From NCBI RefSeq assembly GCF_014901205.1, contig NZ_JACNMU010000002.1:310001-374000 (forward strand): 64,000 bases of DNA, in the 5' to 3' direction. Source of the DNA: Meridianimarinicoccus sp. MJW13 (GTDB lineage: Bacteria > Pseudomonadota > Alphaproteobacteria > Rhodobacterales > Rhodobacteraceae). Position 1 is the stretch's first letter, and each line of letters begins with the position of its first letter. The position numbers were made by a program, and so were the translations under genes. The notes beneath the pieces were generated by a model. The model was not told the origin of the DNA and searched no databases. It saw nothing but the letters and a program-made list of their open reading frames with translations. Shown here in pieces: positions 53,196-62,719 of this stretch.

Positions 53196-54359
53196 TCAGG
53201 CCCAGCGGCCCGCGAACCCTTCGGGCACCAGCAGGATATCGCGATCCACATCGGCCAGGGTGCGCCGGCCGCACAGCGCCATGGTGGTGTCCAGTTCCTT
53301 GTGGATCAGCTCCAGCGCCTTGGTGACCCCGGCCTCGCCCATGGCCCCCAGTCCATAGACGAAGGCCCGCCCGATCATGCAGCCGCGCGCGCCCAGCGCC
53401 CAGGCCTTCAGCACATCCTGCCCGGACCGGATCCCGCTATCGAAATGCACTTCGATCTGGTCGCCCACCGCGTCGACAATGGCGGGCAGGGCGCGGATCG
53501 AGCTTAGCGCGCCATCCAGCTGACGCCCGCCATGGTTCGACACCACGATGGCATCGGCACCGACCTCCACGGCTTTCTTGGCATCCTCCACATCCAGGAT
53601 GCCTTTCAGGATCACCTTGCCACCCCACATGTCGATCAGCTGCCGGACCCGGTCCCAGTCCAGCGCCGCGTCGAAGGCCTCCGCCGTCCAGGCACTCAGC
53701 GACGACGGATCCGAGACGCCTTCGGCATGGCCGATGACATTGCCAAAACCCCGGCGCGGTGTCCGCAGCATCTTCAGCCCCCAGCCAACCTTGGTCGCCA
53801 TGTTGGCCACCGAGGCCGGGGTCAGTTTCGGCGGTGCAGACAGCCCGTTTTTCAGGTCCTTGTGACGCTGGCCATGCACCTGCAGGTCCAGCGTGATGAC
53901 AATGGCCGAACAGCCGGCGTCATGGGCCCGCCCCATCAGGCGCTGCATGAAATCATCGTCCTTGAGCGTATAGACCTGGAACCAGAACGGTTTGCGGGTG
54001 TGCGCGGCCACGTCCTCGATCGAACAGATCGACAGGGTGGACAGGGTAAAGGGCACACCGAAGTTCTCTGCCGCCCGCGCCGCCAGGATCTCGCCATCCG
54101 CATGCTGCATGCCGGTCAGCCCAACCGGGGCCAGCGCCACGGGCATCGCCACTTCCTGGCCCAGCATCTCGACAGCGGTAGAGCGGTTGGTCATGTCGAT
54201 GGCGACACGCTGCCGGAACCGGATCTGGTCGAAATCGGTGGTGTTCTCGCGAAAAGTCTGCTGCGACCAGCTGCCAGTCTCGCAATAGTCGTAGAACATC
54301 TTCGGAACCCGGCGCCGGTACAGACGCTTGAGATCCTCGATCTCGGTGATCACGGTCAT
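53196..54359 (-). CDS. lldD: FMN-dependent alpha-hydroxy-acid dehydrogenase (L-lactate dehydrogenase-like)
   Basis: A 387-residue FMN TIM-barrel enzyme that oxidises L-2-hydroxyacids. Key blocks are APVGLTGMQHADGE, WFQVYTLKD, IVSNHGGRQLDGALSS (catalytic His) and FDSGIRSGQDVLKAWALGARGCMIGRAFVYGLGA. This matches LldD of Proteobacteria, but a related hydroxyacid substrate is possible. The start MTVITEIEDLKRLYRRRVPKM is typical. It lies downstream of argF beyond a repeat-bearing gap. Confidence 0.9.
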   Translation of the reverse strand: MTVITEIEDLKRLYRRRVPKMFYDYCETGSWSQQTFRENTTDFDQIRFRQRVAIDMTNRSTAVEMLGQEVAMPVALAPVGLTGMQHADGEILAARAAENFGVPFTLSTLSICSIEDVAAHTRKPFWFQVYTLKDDDFMQRLMGRAHDAGCSAIVITLDLQVHGQRHKDLKNGLSAPPKLTPASVANMATKVGWGLKMLRTPRRGFGNVIGHAEGVSDPSSLSAWTAEAFDAALDWDRVRQLIDMWGGKVILKGILDVEDAKKAVEVGADAIVVSNHGGRQLDGALSSIRALPAIVDAVGDQIEVHFDSGIRSGQDVLKAWALGARGCMIGRAFVYGLGAMGEAGVTKALELIHKELDTTMALCGRRTLADVDRDILLVPEGFAGRWA

Positions 54360-54404
54360 GGCAGCCCCCTGTGGTGCTCTGAACGGCGCCGGCTCTCACC
54401 GTGC

Positions 54405-54426
54405 TTTCTTCTTGGTCCAAATACTC
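54405..54426 (-). repeat. Third copy of dispersed GAGTATTT motif, after argF
   Basis: On the minus strand the bases read GAGTATTTGGACCAAGAAGA followed by AA, the same pattern as the two ends at 31485-31508 and 31693-31715. It is directly preceded on that strand by a small hairpin CTTGCC-TTC-GGCGAG (54426-54440) that follows the argF stop at 54445. The copy may be a terminator tail or a dispersed repeat. Confidence 0.5.
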
Positions 54427-54444
54427 TCGCCGAAGGCAAGAAAG

Positions 54445-55371
54445 TCACATTCCCAGGCACCAGCGCATGACGGCCTTCTGGGCGTGCAACCGGTTCTCGG
54501 CTTCGTCGAAGATCACCGATTGCGGGCCGTCCATGACCGAACTGGTGACCTCTTCCTCGCGGTGAGCCGGCAGGCAATGCATGAACAATGCCTGTTCCCC
54601 GGCAGCGGCCATCAGTGCGTCGTTGACCTGATAGGGGCGCAGCTGGTTGTGGCGACGCTCGCGGGTCGAGGCGGGATCGTGCATCGACACCCAGGTGTCG
54701 GCGACCACCAGATCGGCGCCCGCCACAGCCTTGAACGGATCCCGTTCGATGCGGATGTCAGCGCCGGCTGCCCGCGCGCCGGCCACGAATTCGGCTTCCG
54801 GGTCCAGCGGCTCCGGTCCGGTGAAGGTCATGTCGAAGCCGAACTGCGCCGCCGCGTGCAGGAACGAAGCGCAGACGTTGTTGCCATCGCCGGCCCAGAC
54901 CACGCGCTTGCCGGCGATCGGGCCGCGATGCTCCTCGAAGGTCAGGATGTCGGCCATGATCTGGCAGGGATGGGTGCGGTCGGTCAGCCCGTTGATGACT
55001 GGCACCGAGGCATGTTCGGCCAGCTCCAGCAGCGTCGATTCCTGGAAGGTGCGCAGCATGATCAGGTCCACATAGCGCGACAGCACGCGGGCGGTGTCGG
55101 CAATGGTCTCGCCGTGGCCCAGTTGCATTTCCGAGCCTGACAGCACCAGGGTCTCGCCGCCCAACTGCCGCACGCCGACATCAAAGCTGACACGGGTACG
55201 GGTCGAGGGTTTCTCGAACACCAGGGCCACCATCTGACCTTCGAACGGCGTTTCCGGGTCGCGGGTGCCCTTGGGCAGACCGGCGCGGGCGGCCTTCATC
55301 GCCGCGGCCTGATCGAGGATCCCGCGCAATTGCGCCGGGTCGGTGGTGTGAATGTCCAGGAAATGGGGCAT
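54445..55371 (-). CDS. argF: Ornithine carbamoyltransferase
   Basis: A 308-residue enzyme that makes citrulline from ornithine and carbamoyl phosphate. The carbamoyl-phosphate loop STRTR is at 56-60, with HPCQIMAD in the middle and the ornithine-site [11 protein letters not shown] near 268. The ATG at 55371 ([10 protein letters not shown]) is 19 bp after the argD stop; the longer upstream reading is not family-like. The argD-argF order is standard. Confidence 0.97.
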   Translation of the reverse strand: MPHFLDIHTTDPAQLRGILDQAAAMKAARAGLPKGTRDPETPFEGQMVALVFEKPSTRTRVSFDVGVRQLGGETLVLSGSEMQLGHGETIADTARVLSRYVDLIMLRTFQESTLLELAEHASVPVINGLTDRTHPCQIMADILTFEEHRGPIAGKRVVWAGDGNNVCASFLHAAAQFGFDMTFTGPEPLDPEAEFVAGARAAGADIRIERDPFKAVAGADLVVADTWVSMHDPASTRERRHNQLRPYQVNDALMAAAGEQALFMHCLPAHREEEVTSSVMDGPQSVIFDEAENRLHAQKAVMRWCLGM

Positions 55372-55390
55372 GGGTCTCGCTCTCGTCGGC

Positions 55391-56560
55391 TCAGGCCAGG
55401 CTTGCGGCGGCGGTGTCCAGCCGGGCCACTGCGGCGTCAATTTCATCGTCGGTAATGGTCAGGGGCGGCAACAAGCGCACCACGTTGTCGGCGGCGGGCA
55501 CGGTCAGCACCTGCTGGTCGTACCCGGCCTGCACCACATCGGTGTTCGGCGCCTTGCAGACGATGCCCAGCATCAGGCCCGCGCCGCGCACATGGTCGAA
55601 GACCGTCGGATGCGCGGCGACCAGCCCTTCCAGCTTCTGCCGCAGCAGGCCGGCCTTGCGGTTCACCTCGGCCAGGAACACCGGATCGGCCACATGGCGC
55701 ATGACTTCCAGCCCCACGGCGCAGCCCAGCGGGTTGCCGCCATAGGTCGAGCCATGGGTGCCCGCGGTCATGCCGCTGGCCGCAGATTCAGTGGCCAGCA
55801 GCGCGCCCAGCGGGAAGCCGCCGCCGATGCCCTTGGCCACCATCATGATGTCCGGCGCGATCCCGGCCCATTCATGGGCGAACAGCTTGCCGGTCCGGCC
55901 CATGCCGCATTGCACCTCGTCAAGGATCAGCAGCGCGCCGGTCTCGTCGCACAGGTCGCGCAGCCCCTTCAGGCAGGCGTCGGGCAACGGGCGGATGCCG
56001 CCTTCGCCCTGCACCGGCTCTATCAGCACGGCGGCGGTCCGGTCGCTGATCGCGGCGCGCAACGCGTCGTGATCGCCAAACGGCAGATGGGTGAACCCCG
56101 GCAGGGTCGGCCCGAAGCCGCGTGTCATCTTTCCGGACCCGGCGGCGGCGATGCCCGCCGATGACCGGCCGTGGAACGAGCCGTCGAAGGCGATGATCTC
56201 GGTCCGCTCGGCATCGCCCTTCTCGAACCAGTATTTCCGGGCCATCTTGACGGCCAGTTCGCAGGTCTCGGTGCCGGAATTGGTGAAGAACACGGTGTCG
56301 GCGAAGGTCGCCTCGACCAGCGCATCGGCCAGCGCCTGCTGTTGCGGGATCTTGTAGAGGTTCGACACATGCCAAAGCTGGGCGGCCTGATCGCTCAGCG
56401 CCTTGACCAGATCGGGATGCGCATGGCCAAGCGCGTTCACGGCGATGCCCGCGCCAAGGTCCAGAAAACGTCGCCCGTCCGCCTCGGTCAACCAGCATCC
56501 TTGCCCCGACACGAAGGTCAGGGGCGCACGGTTATAGGTCGGAAGAACAGAGGCGATCAT
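55391..56560 (-). CDS. argD: Acetylornithine aminotransferase
   Basis: A 389-residue class III PLP aminotransferase that makes acetylornithine for arginine synthesis. The PLP block [20 protein letters not shown] and the lysine-bearing [18 protein letters not shown] are clear. The ATG at 56560 ([14 protein letters not shown]) is preferred; an earlier reading would extend into the leader. An Arg-rich leader ORF and hairpin lie just upstream, suggesting control by arginine supply. Confidence 0.95.
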   Translation of the reverse strand: MIASVLPTYNRAPLTFVSGQGCWLTEADGRRFLDLGAGIAVNALGHAHPDLVKALSDQAAQLWHVSNLYKIPQQQALADALVEATFADTVFFTNSGTETCELAVKMARKYWFEKGDAERTEIIAFDGSFHGRSSAGIAAAGSGKMTRGFGPTLPGFTHLPFGDHDALRAAISDRTAAVLIEPVQGEGGIRPLPDACLKGLRDLCDETGALLILDEVQCGMGRTGKLFAHEWAGIAPDIMMVAKGIGGGFPLGALLATESAASGMTAGTHGSTYGGNPLGCAVGLEVMRHVADPVFLAEVNRKAGLLRQKLEGLVAAHPTVFDHVRGAGLMLGIVCKAPNTDVVQAGYDQQVLTVPAADNVVRLLPPLTITDDEIDAAVARLDTAAASLA

Positions 56561-56651
56561 AGGGGATACCCTTGCAAGAAACTCCGTTGGTGCCGCAGGC
56601 ACAGGAGCAAGTCAACGATTTCAGGTTGGTGAAAGGACGAAAGGCAGCAGC

Positions 56652-56670
56652 CCCCGCGAAAGGGGCGGGG
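56652..56670 (-). terminator. Hairpin abutting the Arg-leader stop (candidate attenuator)
   Basis: CCCCGC and GCGGGG (56652-56657 and 56665-56670) form a 6-bp all-GC stem with a 7-base loop. The stem begins at the base immediately after the leader ORF stop. On the minus strand it is followed by GCTGCTGCCTTTCGTCCTTTC, which is only moderately U-rich, so a transcription or translation attenuator is possible. Confidence 0.4.
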
Positions 56671-56715
56671 TCAGAAGGGCGCGCGTCGGCGTCGGAGTGC
56701 GGCTTTGGTGTCCAT
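56671..56715 (-). CDS. Candidate arginine leader peptide upstream of argD
   Basis: A 14-codon ORF, MDTKAALRRRRAPF, with four consecutive arginine codons (CGA CGC CGA CGC), 111 bp before the argD start and on the same strand. AAGAG lies 8 bases before its ATG, a weak ribosome site. Its stop abuts a GC hairpin. Amino-acid leader peptides typically hold runs of the codon for the end product and a nearby hairpin. I infer arginine-tRNA-dependent attenuation of argD-argF, but no antiterminator was clearly identified. It could also be chance. Confidence 0.45.
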   Translation of the reverse strand: MDTKAALRRRRAPF

Positions 56716-57026
56716 GGCGCGGCTCTTAGCAGTGGTTGTCGCGGAAGGGAAGCCACGGAACGCACGCCGGTTTCCCGCAGCCCGAGGGCGGGCGCGCAAA
56801 ACCCAGAAAAATTGACCCGCAGTTGTGGGCAAATTGCCTGGGGAGGATGACGCATGAAACGACAAATGCCTGTGCAGGCGATGCTGGGTGGCTTGGCGCG
56901 CTCGCGCGGCCATCACGACGCCGCCGCCGGCCGAATGTTAGGTCAGGGTCAACCAGGGGGGGCGGTGCTGAAGCGCGTCCGCAGGATCAGCCCGTTGGCA
57001 AGGCCGCGCCGAAATCGACGCGGGTG
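56716..57026. other. 311-bp intergenic region between argD leader and hrpB
   Basis: No convincing gene. On the plus strand a TTGACC at about 56813-56818 and a GGGGAGGATG before an ATG at 56854 mimic a promoter and ribosome site. The frame that follows runs into the 3' end of hrpB on the other strand and has non-coding character. The argD promoter should lie in the right half of this region on the minus strand. Confidence 0.5.
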
Positions 57027-59471
57027 CTATTTCCGGGGTTTGGCGCGCAGGGTCGGATCGGCCTGCGTCGGATCCTCGGGCCAGGGATGACGCGGATATC
57101 GGGCGCGCATGTCCTTGCGCACATCGGCATAAGAGCCGGCCCAGAAGCCGGGCAGATCCATCGTCGTCTGGACCGGACGGCCCGCGGGGGACAATAGGGT
57201 CACACGCAGCGGCTGGCCGCCCACCTGTGGATGGCGGGTTTCGCCGAACAGCTCCTGCAGGCGCAGGGCGATCTCGGGGGCGTCGCCGGAATAGTCGATG
57301 GCGATCTTGCGGCCCAGCGGCGTGGTATAAGCCGGGGGCGCGATGCGGTTCAGCGCCTGCGCCTGATCGTGGCTCAGCGCGGCCAGCAGCGCAGGCGCCG
57401 GGTCGAAACCCTTCAGGTCGCCTTCGCTACGCACCCCGTTCAGGAAGGGCAGAAGCCAGCTGTCCGCGCTGTCCAGCAGCGCCGCTTCGGCAGGGTCGGG
57501 CAGATCGGGACGCGCGCTGCGGGCGATGGCAAGGCGGGCGCGCAGCAGGTCGAATTTCGGGGCGGTTTTCAACACCCGCAGGCCGAGGTCGCGCAGCCCC
57601 TCTAGTGCCGCTTCGGCAATGGCCTCGGGCGGGGCGTCGCGCCAGACTTGATCGCCAAGAACCAGCGCGCCAAGCCGGTCCTGCACACGGGCCAGCACGC
57701 GGCGGTCGCGGCGGGACCAGGCGCAGACATGGGCGGTCTCGATCCGGTCGCCATAGAGCGCACGCAGGGCGCTTTCGGACAGGGTCGCGGCCTGCCGGAT
57801 TTTCGCCTCGCGCGGGTTGCCGTCCAGGTCGGTGGCAACGATCAGGCGTTGACCAGCCAGCGGATCGCTGTCGGCCAGCATCGCGCCCTTGCCGCCCGAC
57901 AGCACATAGCGCGGCGCATCGCCGGGGCGGCGCAGGCCGATGCGGTCGGGATAGGCCAGCGCGGCCATCTCTCCGGCCGACAGGGGGGCAACCTTCGGTC
58001 CGGCCAGACGGGCCAGCCGTTTCGCTTCGGTCCGCAGGCGCGACAGCGCGCCCGGATGCGCGGGGGCGGCGGGTCGGTCGCCAGCCAGGGCGCGCAGGCG
58101 CAGATCCAGATCTGCGCCCGCCCCGCGCAGCGGGTCGCGGTCTTCCAGAAGGGCGGCCAGCGGTGCGGCCTGCGGACCGGCAAGGGTCAGCATATGGCCC
58201 AGACGGGGGTGCAGGGGCAGACCGGCAAGGATGCGCCCGTGCGCGGTGATCCCGCCACGCCCGTCCAGCGCGCCCAGATCGCGCAGCAGCGCCTGCGCCT
58301 CGGCCAGCGCGGCCTCTGGCGGCGGGGTCAGGAAGGCCAGATCGCCGGGGGCGGCCCCCCATTGCGCCAGTTCCAGCGCCAGACCGGTCAGATCGGCGGC
58401 CTCGATCTCGGCCGGCGGATAGGCGGCCAGCGCGCCCTCGGCGCCGCGCGTCCAGAGCCGGTAGCAGGTCCCTTCGGCCACCCGACCGGCGCGGCCCCGG
58501 CGCTGTTCGGCCTCGGCGCGGGTGACCTTCTCGGTCACCAGCCGCGACATGCCCGAGGCCGGATCGAAACGCGCCCGCCGCGACAGCCCCGCATCCACCA
58601 CCACCCGCACATCCTGAATGGTCAGCGAGGTTTCGGCGATGGCGGTGGCCAGCACGATCTTGCGGCCCGAGGCGGCGGGCGCAATGGCCGCCTGCTGATC
58701 CTTGTGCGGCAGCGCGCCATAGAGCGGGCGCAGGTGGCAACCGGGCGGCAAGCGCCCTTCCAGCGCCGATTGGGTGCGGCGAATCTCGCCCTCGCCGGGC
58801 AGGAAGACCAGCACGCCTCCGTCGGTTTCGGCCAGCGCCTGCAGCACGGTTTCGGCCACGGCTTGTTCCAGCCGGGCTTTGGGCGGCAGCGGGGTGTCGC
58901 GCCAGCGGGTTTCCACCGGAAAAGCACGGCCCTCGGCGGTCAGCACCGGGGCGTCGTCCAGCAGGGCGGCGACCGGCGCGGCGTCCAGCGTCGCCGACAT
59001 TACCAGCAGGCGCAGATCCTCGCGCAGGGCCGCGCGCACTTCACAGGTCAGGGCCAGCCCCAGATCGGCCTGAAGCGAGCGTTCGTGGAATTCGTCGAAG
59101 ATCACCACGCCGACGCCCGACAGTTCGGGATCGTTCTGCAGGCGGCGGGTCAGGATGCCTTCGGTCACCACCTCGATCCGGGTGGCTTTCGACACCTTGG
59201 CCTCGCCCCGGATGCGGTAGCCGACGGTGTCGCCGACCTGTTCGCCCAGCGTCGCGGCCATGCGTTCGGCGCTGGCGCGGGCGGCGATGCGGCGCGGCTC
59301 CAGCATCAGGATGCGGCCCTCCACGCCCGCCTGAAGCAGGGCCAGTGGCACCCGCGTGGTCTTGCCGGCCCCCGGCGGTGCCTGCAGCACGGCGCGGCCG
59401 TGGGCGGCCAGCACCGCGCAGATCTCGGGCAGCAGCGGGTCGATGGGCAGGGCAGGCGGGGGCTGGGTCAC
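57027..59471 (-). CDS. hrpB: ATP-dependent helicase HrpB
   Basis: An 814-residue DEAH/RHA-type helicase. Motif I reads APPGAGKTTRVPLAL near the N-terminus, followed by DEFHERSLQADLGLAL (Walker B variant DEFH), VMSATLDAAPVA (motif III), ATAIAETSLTIQDV and QRRGRAGRVAEGTCYRL (motif VI), and a C-terminal HrpB-specific domain. Its cellular role is poorly defined. Start ATG at 59471; its 5' end overlaps the DUF3108 gene stop by 4 bp. Confidence 0.95.
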   Translation of the reverse strand: MTQPPPALPIDPLLPEICAVLAAHGRAVLQAPPGAGKTTRVPLALLQAGVEGRILMLEPRRIAARASAERMAATLGEQVGDTVGYRIRGEAKVSKATRIEVVTEGILTRRLQNDPELSGVGVVIFDEFHERSLQADLGLALTCEVRAALREDLRLLVMSATLDAAPVAALLDDAPVLTAEGRAFPVETRWRDTPLPPKARLEQAVAETVLQALAETDGGVLVFLPGEGEIRRTQSALEGRLPPGCHLRPLYGALPHKDQQAAIAPAASGRKIVLATAIAETSLTIQDVRVVVDAGLSRRARFDPASGMSRLVTEKVTRAEAEQRRGRAGRVAEGTCYRLWTRGAEGALAAYPPAEIEAADLTGLALELAQWGAAPGDLAFLTPPPEAALAEAQALLRDLGALDGRGGITAHGRILAGLPLHPRLGHMLTLAGPQAAPLAALLEDRDPLRGAGADLDLRLRALAGDRPAAPAHPGALSRLRTEAKRLARLAGPKVAPLSAGEMAALAYPDRIGLRRPGDAPRYVLSGGKGAMLADSDPLAGQRLIVATDLDGNPREAKIRQAATLSESALRALYGDRIETAHVCAWSRRDRRVLARVQDRLGALVLGDQVWRDAPPEAIAEAALEGLRDLGLRVLKTAPKFDLLRARLAIARSARPDLPDPAEAALLDSADSWLLPFLNGVRSEGDLKGFDPAPALLAALSHDQAQALNRIAPPAYTTPLGRKIAIDYSGDAPEIALRLQELFGETRHPQVGGQPLRVTLLSPAGRPVQTTMDLPGFWAGSYADVRKDMRARYPRHPWPEDPTQADPTLRAKPRK

Positions 59472-60178
59472 CGGCGGCGGATGCGGGCTTTGCCGAAGCT
59501 GGTGGGGAAGGTCAGGCCGGTCACCCGCATGGTGCCGTTGGACATCTGCTCATAGTCCATGGTCAGGGGCCAGTTGACGCGTTCGGCCATGTCCTCGGGG
59601 CTGAACCCGGCCACCCGGCTGTAAGTGCCCGAGCAGGTCAGCCCGTTGCGGGTGGGCGCGGCATCGTGCAGCCGGATGCGATGCCGCTTGGCGCCGTCGA
59701 AGATCTCGATGTCCAGCTTGCAGGCCAGATGGGCGGGGCGGTCGCGCAGGATGGCATAGGCGGCGGTGGTGGTGTCCACGGTGCCCTTCTGCTGCGCGGC
59801 CGGCGCGGCATGTTCCGGTGGTTTCTTGCGCGGCGGGGTGCGGGTGTAGCTGGGCACGCCGCTGCCAGAGAAGCGGACCGTGCGGGTCACGGTATCGCCG
59901 TCATCTCGGGTGATTTCGCGGGCGTTTGCCGGACGATAGCTGTTGCCCTGCACCCGCCCCGCGGCATGGGTGTCGACGGAAGCATCGAACAGCGCCTTCA
60001 GCATCCCGCTGGGCCGGGCTGCGCCGTTGACTGCATAGCGCCCGCCCTTTTCGGACCCGTCAAAGGCCAGGATCCCGGCGCGAATGCCCGCGAAGCTGAC
60101 ATTGTAGGTGGCCGTTTCGGCCTGTACCGGGCCGGCCAGCCCTGCCAGCATCAGACCGCCAAGAAGAATTCCGCGCAT
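59468..60178 (-). CDS. Secreted DUF3108 protein
   Basis: A 236-residue protein with a Sec signal (MRGILLGGLMLAGLAGPVQA) and a DUF3108-type beta-rich body (TATYNVSFAGIRAGILAFDG, then the FDGAKRHRIRLHD segment). These are periplasmic or envelope proteins of unknown function. A Pro/Lys-rich insert (RTPPRKKPPEHAAPAAQQKG, about 113-132) is unusual within a beta domain. Its stop overlaps the hrpB start by 4 bp. Confidence 0.8.
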   Translation of the reverse strand: MRGILLGGLMLAGLAGPVQAETATYNVSFAGIRAGILAFDGSEKGGRYAVNGAARPSGMLKALFDASVDTHAAGRVQGNSYRPANAREITRDDGDTVTRTVRFSGSGVPSYTRTPPRKKPPEHAAPAAQQKGTVDTTTAAYAILRDRPAHLACKLDIEIFDGAKRHRIRLHDAAPTRNGLTCSGTYSRVAGFSPEDMAERVNWPLTMDYEQMSNGTMRVTGLTFPTSFGKARIRRR

Positions 60179-60270
60179 TTGTCACATCCTGTCGCCAGAG
60201 CCGCTGGTCTGGACATACCTTCGCCCCCAAGGCAAGACAACGCAAAGACAGTTCAGGAGGATCCGCCGCC

Positions 60271-61266
60271 ATGTCCCAGGCGATGACGACCGCCCCCCAA
60301 GACACGCTTGCGCCAGCCATCCTGCGCGGGGAGCGGCGCGCGCTGGCACGGGCCATCACCCTTGTGGAAAGCGGCCGCGACGATCATCGGGCGCAGGCCA
60401 ACGCCCTGCTGGACGCGGTGCGCGGTGCCGGTCGGCAAGCCTTGCGGATCGGGCTGTCGGGCACGCCGGGCGTCGGCAAATCCACCTTCATCGAGGCCTT
60501 CGGCAAGATGCTGACGGCACAGGGCAAGCGCGTTGCGGTGCTGGCGGTGGATCCGTCTTCCGCCCGCTCAGGCGGCTCGATCCTGGGCGACAAGACGCGG
60601 ATGGAGCGGCTGAGCCGCGATCCGATGGCCTTCATCCGCCCCTCGCCCAGCCAGACCCAACTGGGCGGCGTCGCCCGCCGCACGCGGGAGGCGGTGACGC
60701 TGTGCGAAGCGGCCGGGTTCGACGTGGTGCTGATTGAAACCGTGGGCGTCGGCCAGTCCGAAACCATGGTCGCCGAGATGTCCGACCTGTTCGTGCTGCT
60801 GATGGCCCCGGCTGGCGGCGACGAGTTGCAGGGCGTCAAGCGCGGCATCATGGAGATCGCCGACCTGATCGTGGTCAACAAGGCCGATGGCGACCTGAAA
60901 CCGGTGGCGACCCGCACCTGTGCCGATTACGCCGGGGCCTTGCGGCTTCTGCGCAAGCGGCCACAGGACCCGCAGGGCTTTCCCAAGGCGGTCATGGTCT
61001 CGGCCACCGAGGAAACCGGTCTGGCGGATACCTGGGCCGAGATGGAAACCCTGACCGCATGGCGCCGCCAACATGGCCATTGGGACGCCCGCCGCGCCAC
61101 CCAGGCGCGCCACTGGTTCGAGGAAGAAGTGCGGCAGGGGCTGCTGGCGCGACTCACCGGTTCGGCCGAGGCGCGCGCGCGCATGGCGGACCTGGGCAAG
61201 GCGGTGGCGGCAGGTGACAAGATGCCGGGGCCAGCCGCCGAAGAGATGCTGCGCTGGCTCGGGTGA
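60271..61266 (+). CDS. meaB: Methylmalonyl-CoA mutase-associated GTPase MeaB
   Basis: A 331-residue G3E-family GTPase that protects and reloads methylmalonyl-CoA mutase with its B12 cofactor. The P-loop is GTPGVGKS at 64-71, with the later DLIVVNKADGD and VLIETVGVGQSETMVAEM segments (the switch region ETVGVGQSE is diagnostic). AGGAGGATCC precedes the ATG. The mutase genes are not in the window. Confidence 0.95.
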   Translation: MSQAMTTAPQDTLAPAILRGERRALARAITLVESGRDDHRAQANALLDAVRGAGRQALRIGLSGTPGVGKSTFIEAFGKMLTAQGKRVAVLAVDPSSARSGGSILGDKTRMERLSRDPMAFIRPSPSQTQLGGVARRTREAVTLCEAAGFDVVLIETVGVGQSETMVAEMSDLFVLLMAPAGGDELQGVKRGIMEIADLIVVNKADGDLKPVATRTCADYAGALRLLRKRPQDPQGFPKAVMVSATEETGLADTWAEMETLTAWRRQHGHWDARRATQARHWFEEEVRQGLLARLTGSAEARARMADLGKAVAAGDKMPGPAAEEMLRWLG

Positions 61267-62177
61267 TGAGCCGGTCCCCGGCCTCGGACAACCTGAAAGG
61301 GGCCGGGTTGATGATCGCCGCCATGGCGGGATTCGCGATCGAAGACGTGTTTCTGAAATCCGCCGCGCGCAGCTTCCCGGTGGGGCTGGTGCTGATGCTG
61401 TTCGGGGCGGGCGGCACGCTGCTGTTCGCGCTGTTGGCGCGGGTCGCCCGGCAAGGGCTATGGCATCCCGACATGGCCTCGCGCCCAATGATCCTGCGCG
61501 CGGCGTCCGAGATGCTGGGTCGGTTGGGCTATACCATGGCCATCGCGCTGATGCCGCTGTCCACGGTGTCGGCGATCCTGCAGGCGACACCGCTGGTGGT
61601 GGTCGCCGGGGCGGCGCTGATCTTCCACGAAAAGGTGGGCTGGCGGCGCTGGCTGGCCATTGCCGTGGGGCTGAGCGGGGTGATGCTGATCCTGCGGCCC
61701 GGCGGCGAAGGGCTGGGTCCGGTGGCGATTTTCGCGCTGCTCGGCATGGCCGGATTCGCGGGCCGTGATCTGGCCACGCGGGCCTCGCCCCGCAGCCTGT
61801 CGAACTGGCAGTTGGGCCTGTGCGGATTCGCGGTGCTGGTGCCCACCGGGGCGCTGTTGCTGGCCACGGGCATCGGTGGACGGCTGGGCGCGGGCAGCGG
61901 CGCTGTGGCCCCGGCGCTGGGGTTCATCGCCATTGCCACCGTGGTCGGCGTGGCCGGATATTCGGCCCTGACACAGGCCATGCGGACCGGCGAAGTCTCT
62001 GTTGTGACACCGTTTCGCTATACCCGGCTGCTGTTCGGCGTGCTTCTGGGCATGGCGATCTTCGGCGAATCGCCGGGACTGCCGGTCTACCTGGGCAGCG
62101 CGTTGATCCTGGGCGCGGGTCTGTATTCCCTGTGGCGCGAAACCCGGCGGCGCCCGCCACCGGTACAAAGCGCTTGA
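61266..62177 (+). CDS. DMT superfamily (EamA) permease
   Basis: A 303-residue membrane protein with about ten helices in two EamA repeats, starting MSRSPASDNLKGAGLMIAAMAGFAIEDVFLK. The ATG at 61266 shares one base with the meaB stop; a GTG one codon earlier is equally in frame. Substrate is unknown, and it is not closely similar to the other DMT permease in this window. It ends before a terminator hairpin. Confidence 0.87.
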   Translation: MSRSPASDNLKGAGLMIAAMAGFAIEDVFLKSAARSFPVGLVLMLFGAGGTLLFALLARVARQGLWHPDMASRPMILRAASEMLGRLGYTMAIALMPLSTVSAILQATPLVVVAGAALIFHEKVGWRRWLAIAVGLSGVMLILRPGGEGLGPVAIFALLGMAGFAGRDLATRASPRSLSNWQLGLCGFAVLVPTGALLLATGIGGRLGAGSGAVAPALGFIAIATVVGVAGYSALTQAMRTGEVSVVTPFRYTRLLFGVLLGMAIFGESPGLPVYLGSALILGAGLYSLWRETRRRPPPVQSA

Positions 62178-62216
62178 CGCCCCAGCGCGCAGGGCCTAAA
62201 GCCTCCCAACGCATTT

Positions 62217-62246
62217 GGGCGCTGCTGGTCGGCGCCCCTTTGTTTT
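62217..62246 (+). terminator. Terminator after the second DMT permease
   Basis: GGGCGC at 62217-62222 pairs with GCGCCC at 62232-62237 across a 9-base loop, and is followed by CTTTGTTTT. It lies 39 bp after the permease stop and before rpmB. Confidence 0.7.
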
Positions 62247-62307
62247 ACCCTTGCCGCGTTCGGGACCGCCCGAACCCCGCCGTATAGAGAACACAAAGGA
62301 AACCGCC

Positions 62308-62595
62308 ATGTCGCGCCGCTGCGAACTGACTGGAAAAGGCCCGATGTCTGGCAACAATGTCAGCCACGCCAACAACAAGACCAAGCGCCGGTTCCTGCCC
62401 AACCTGCAGGACGTGACGCTGATTTCCGACACCCTTGGCCGCTCGTTCAAGCTGCGGATCTCGAATGCCGCGCTGCGTTCGGTGGATCACCGCGGGGGTC
62501 TGGACGCCTACCTGGCGAAAGCCAAGGATGCCGAGCTGTCCTCGGATGCGCTGAAGATCAAGAAGGACATCGCAAAGGCCCAGGCCAGCGCCTGA
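62308..62595 (+). CDS. rpmB: 50S ribosomal protein L28
   Basis: A 95-residue ribosomal protein. [20 protein letters not shown] and [13 protein letters not shown] are diagnostic, and the long C-terminal helix is typical of alphaproteobacterial L28. AAAGGAAACCGCC precedes the ATG. A classic terminator follows, so it is monocistronic. Confidence 0.98.
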   Translation: MSRRCELTGKGPMSGNNVSHANNKTKRRFLPNLQDVTLISDTLGRSFKLRISNAALRSVDHRGGLDAYLAKAKDAELSSDALKIKKDIAKAQASA

Positions 62596-62617
62596 TCGCC
62601 GGATGTTCTGAGGCAAG

Positions 62618-62641
62618 GCCCCGCTTCCTGCGGGGCTTTTT
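62618..62641 (+). terminator. Rho-independent terminator of rpmB
   Basis: GCCCCGC, TTCCT loop, GCGGGGC, then five T. Perfect 7-bp stem 23 bp after the rpmB stop. Confidence 0.92.
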
Positions 62642-62719
62642 GCGTTTGATGCAGCACGCTGTCGCAGACCGCACGCCGTCCCTTGGCGCGGCACGAAGGC
62701 GGGGCTAACGCTGGCGGCG

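Noticed and set aside
56854-57090. Plus-strand ORF with GGGGAGGATG before its ATG
   Set aside because: Arg/Gly-rich, no domain, and overlaps the 3' end of hrpB on the other strand; the ribosome-site match alone is not enough.
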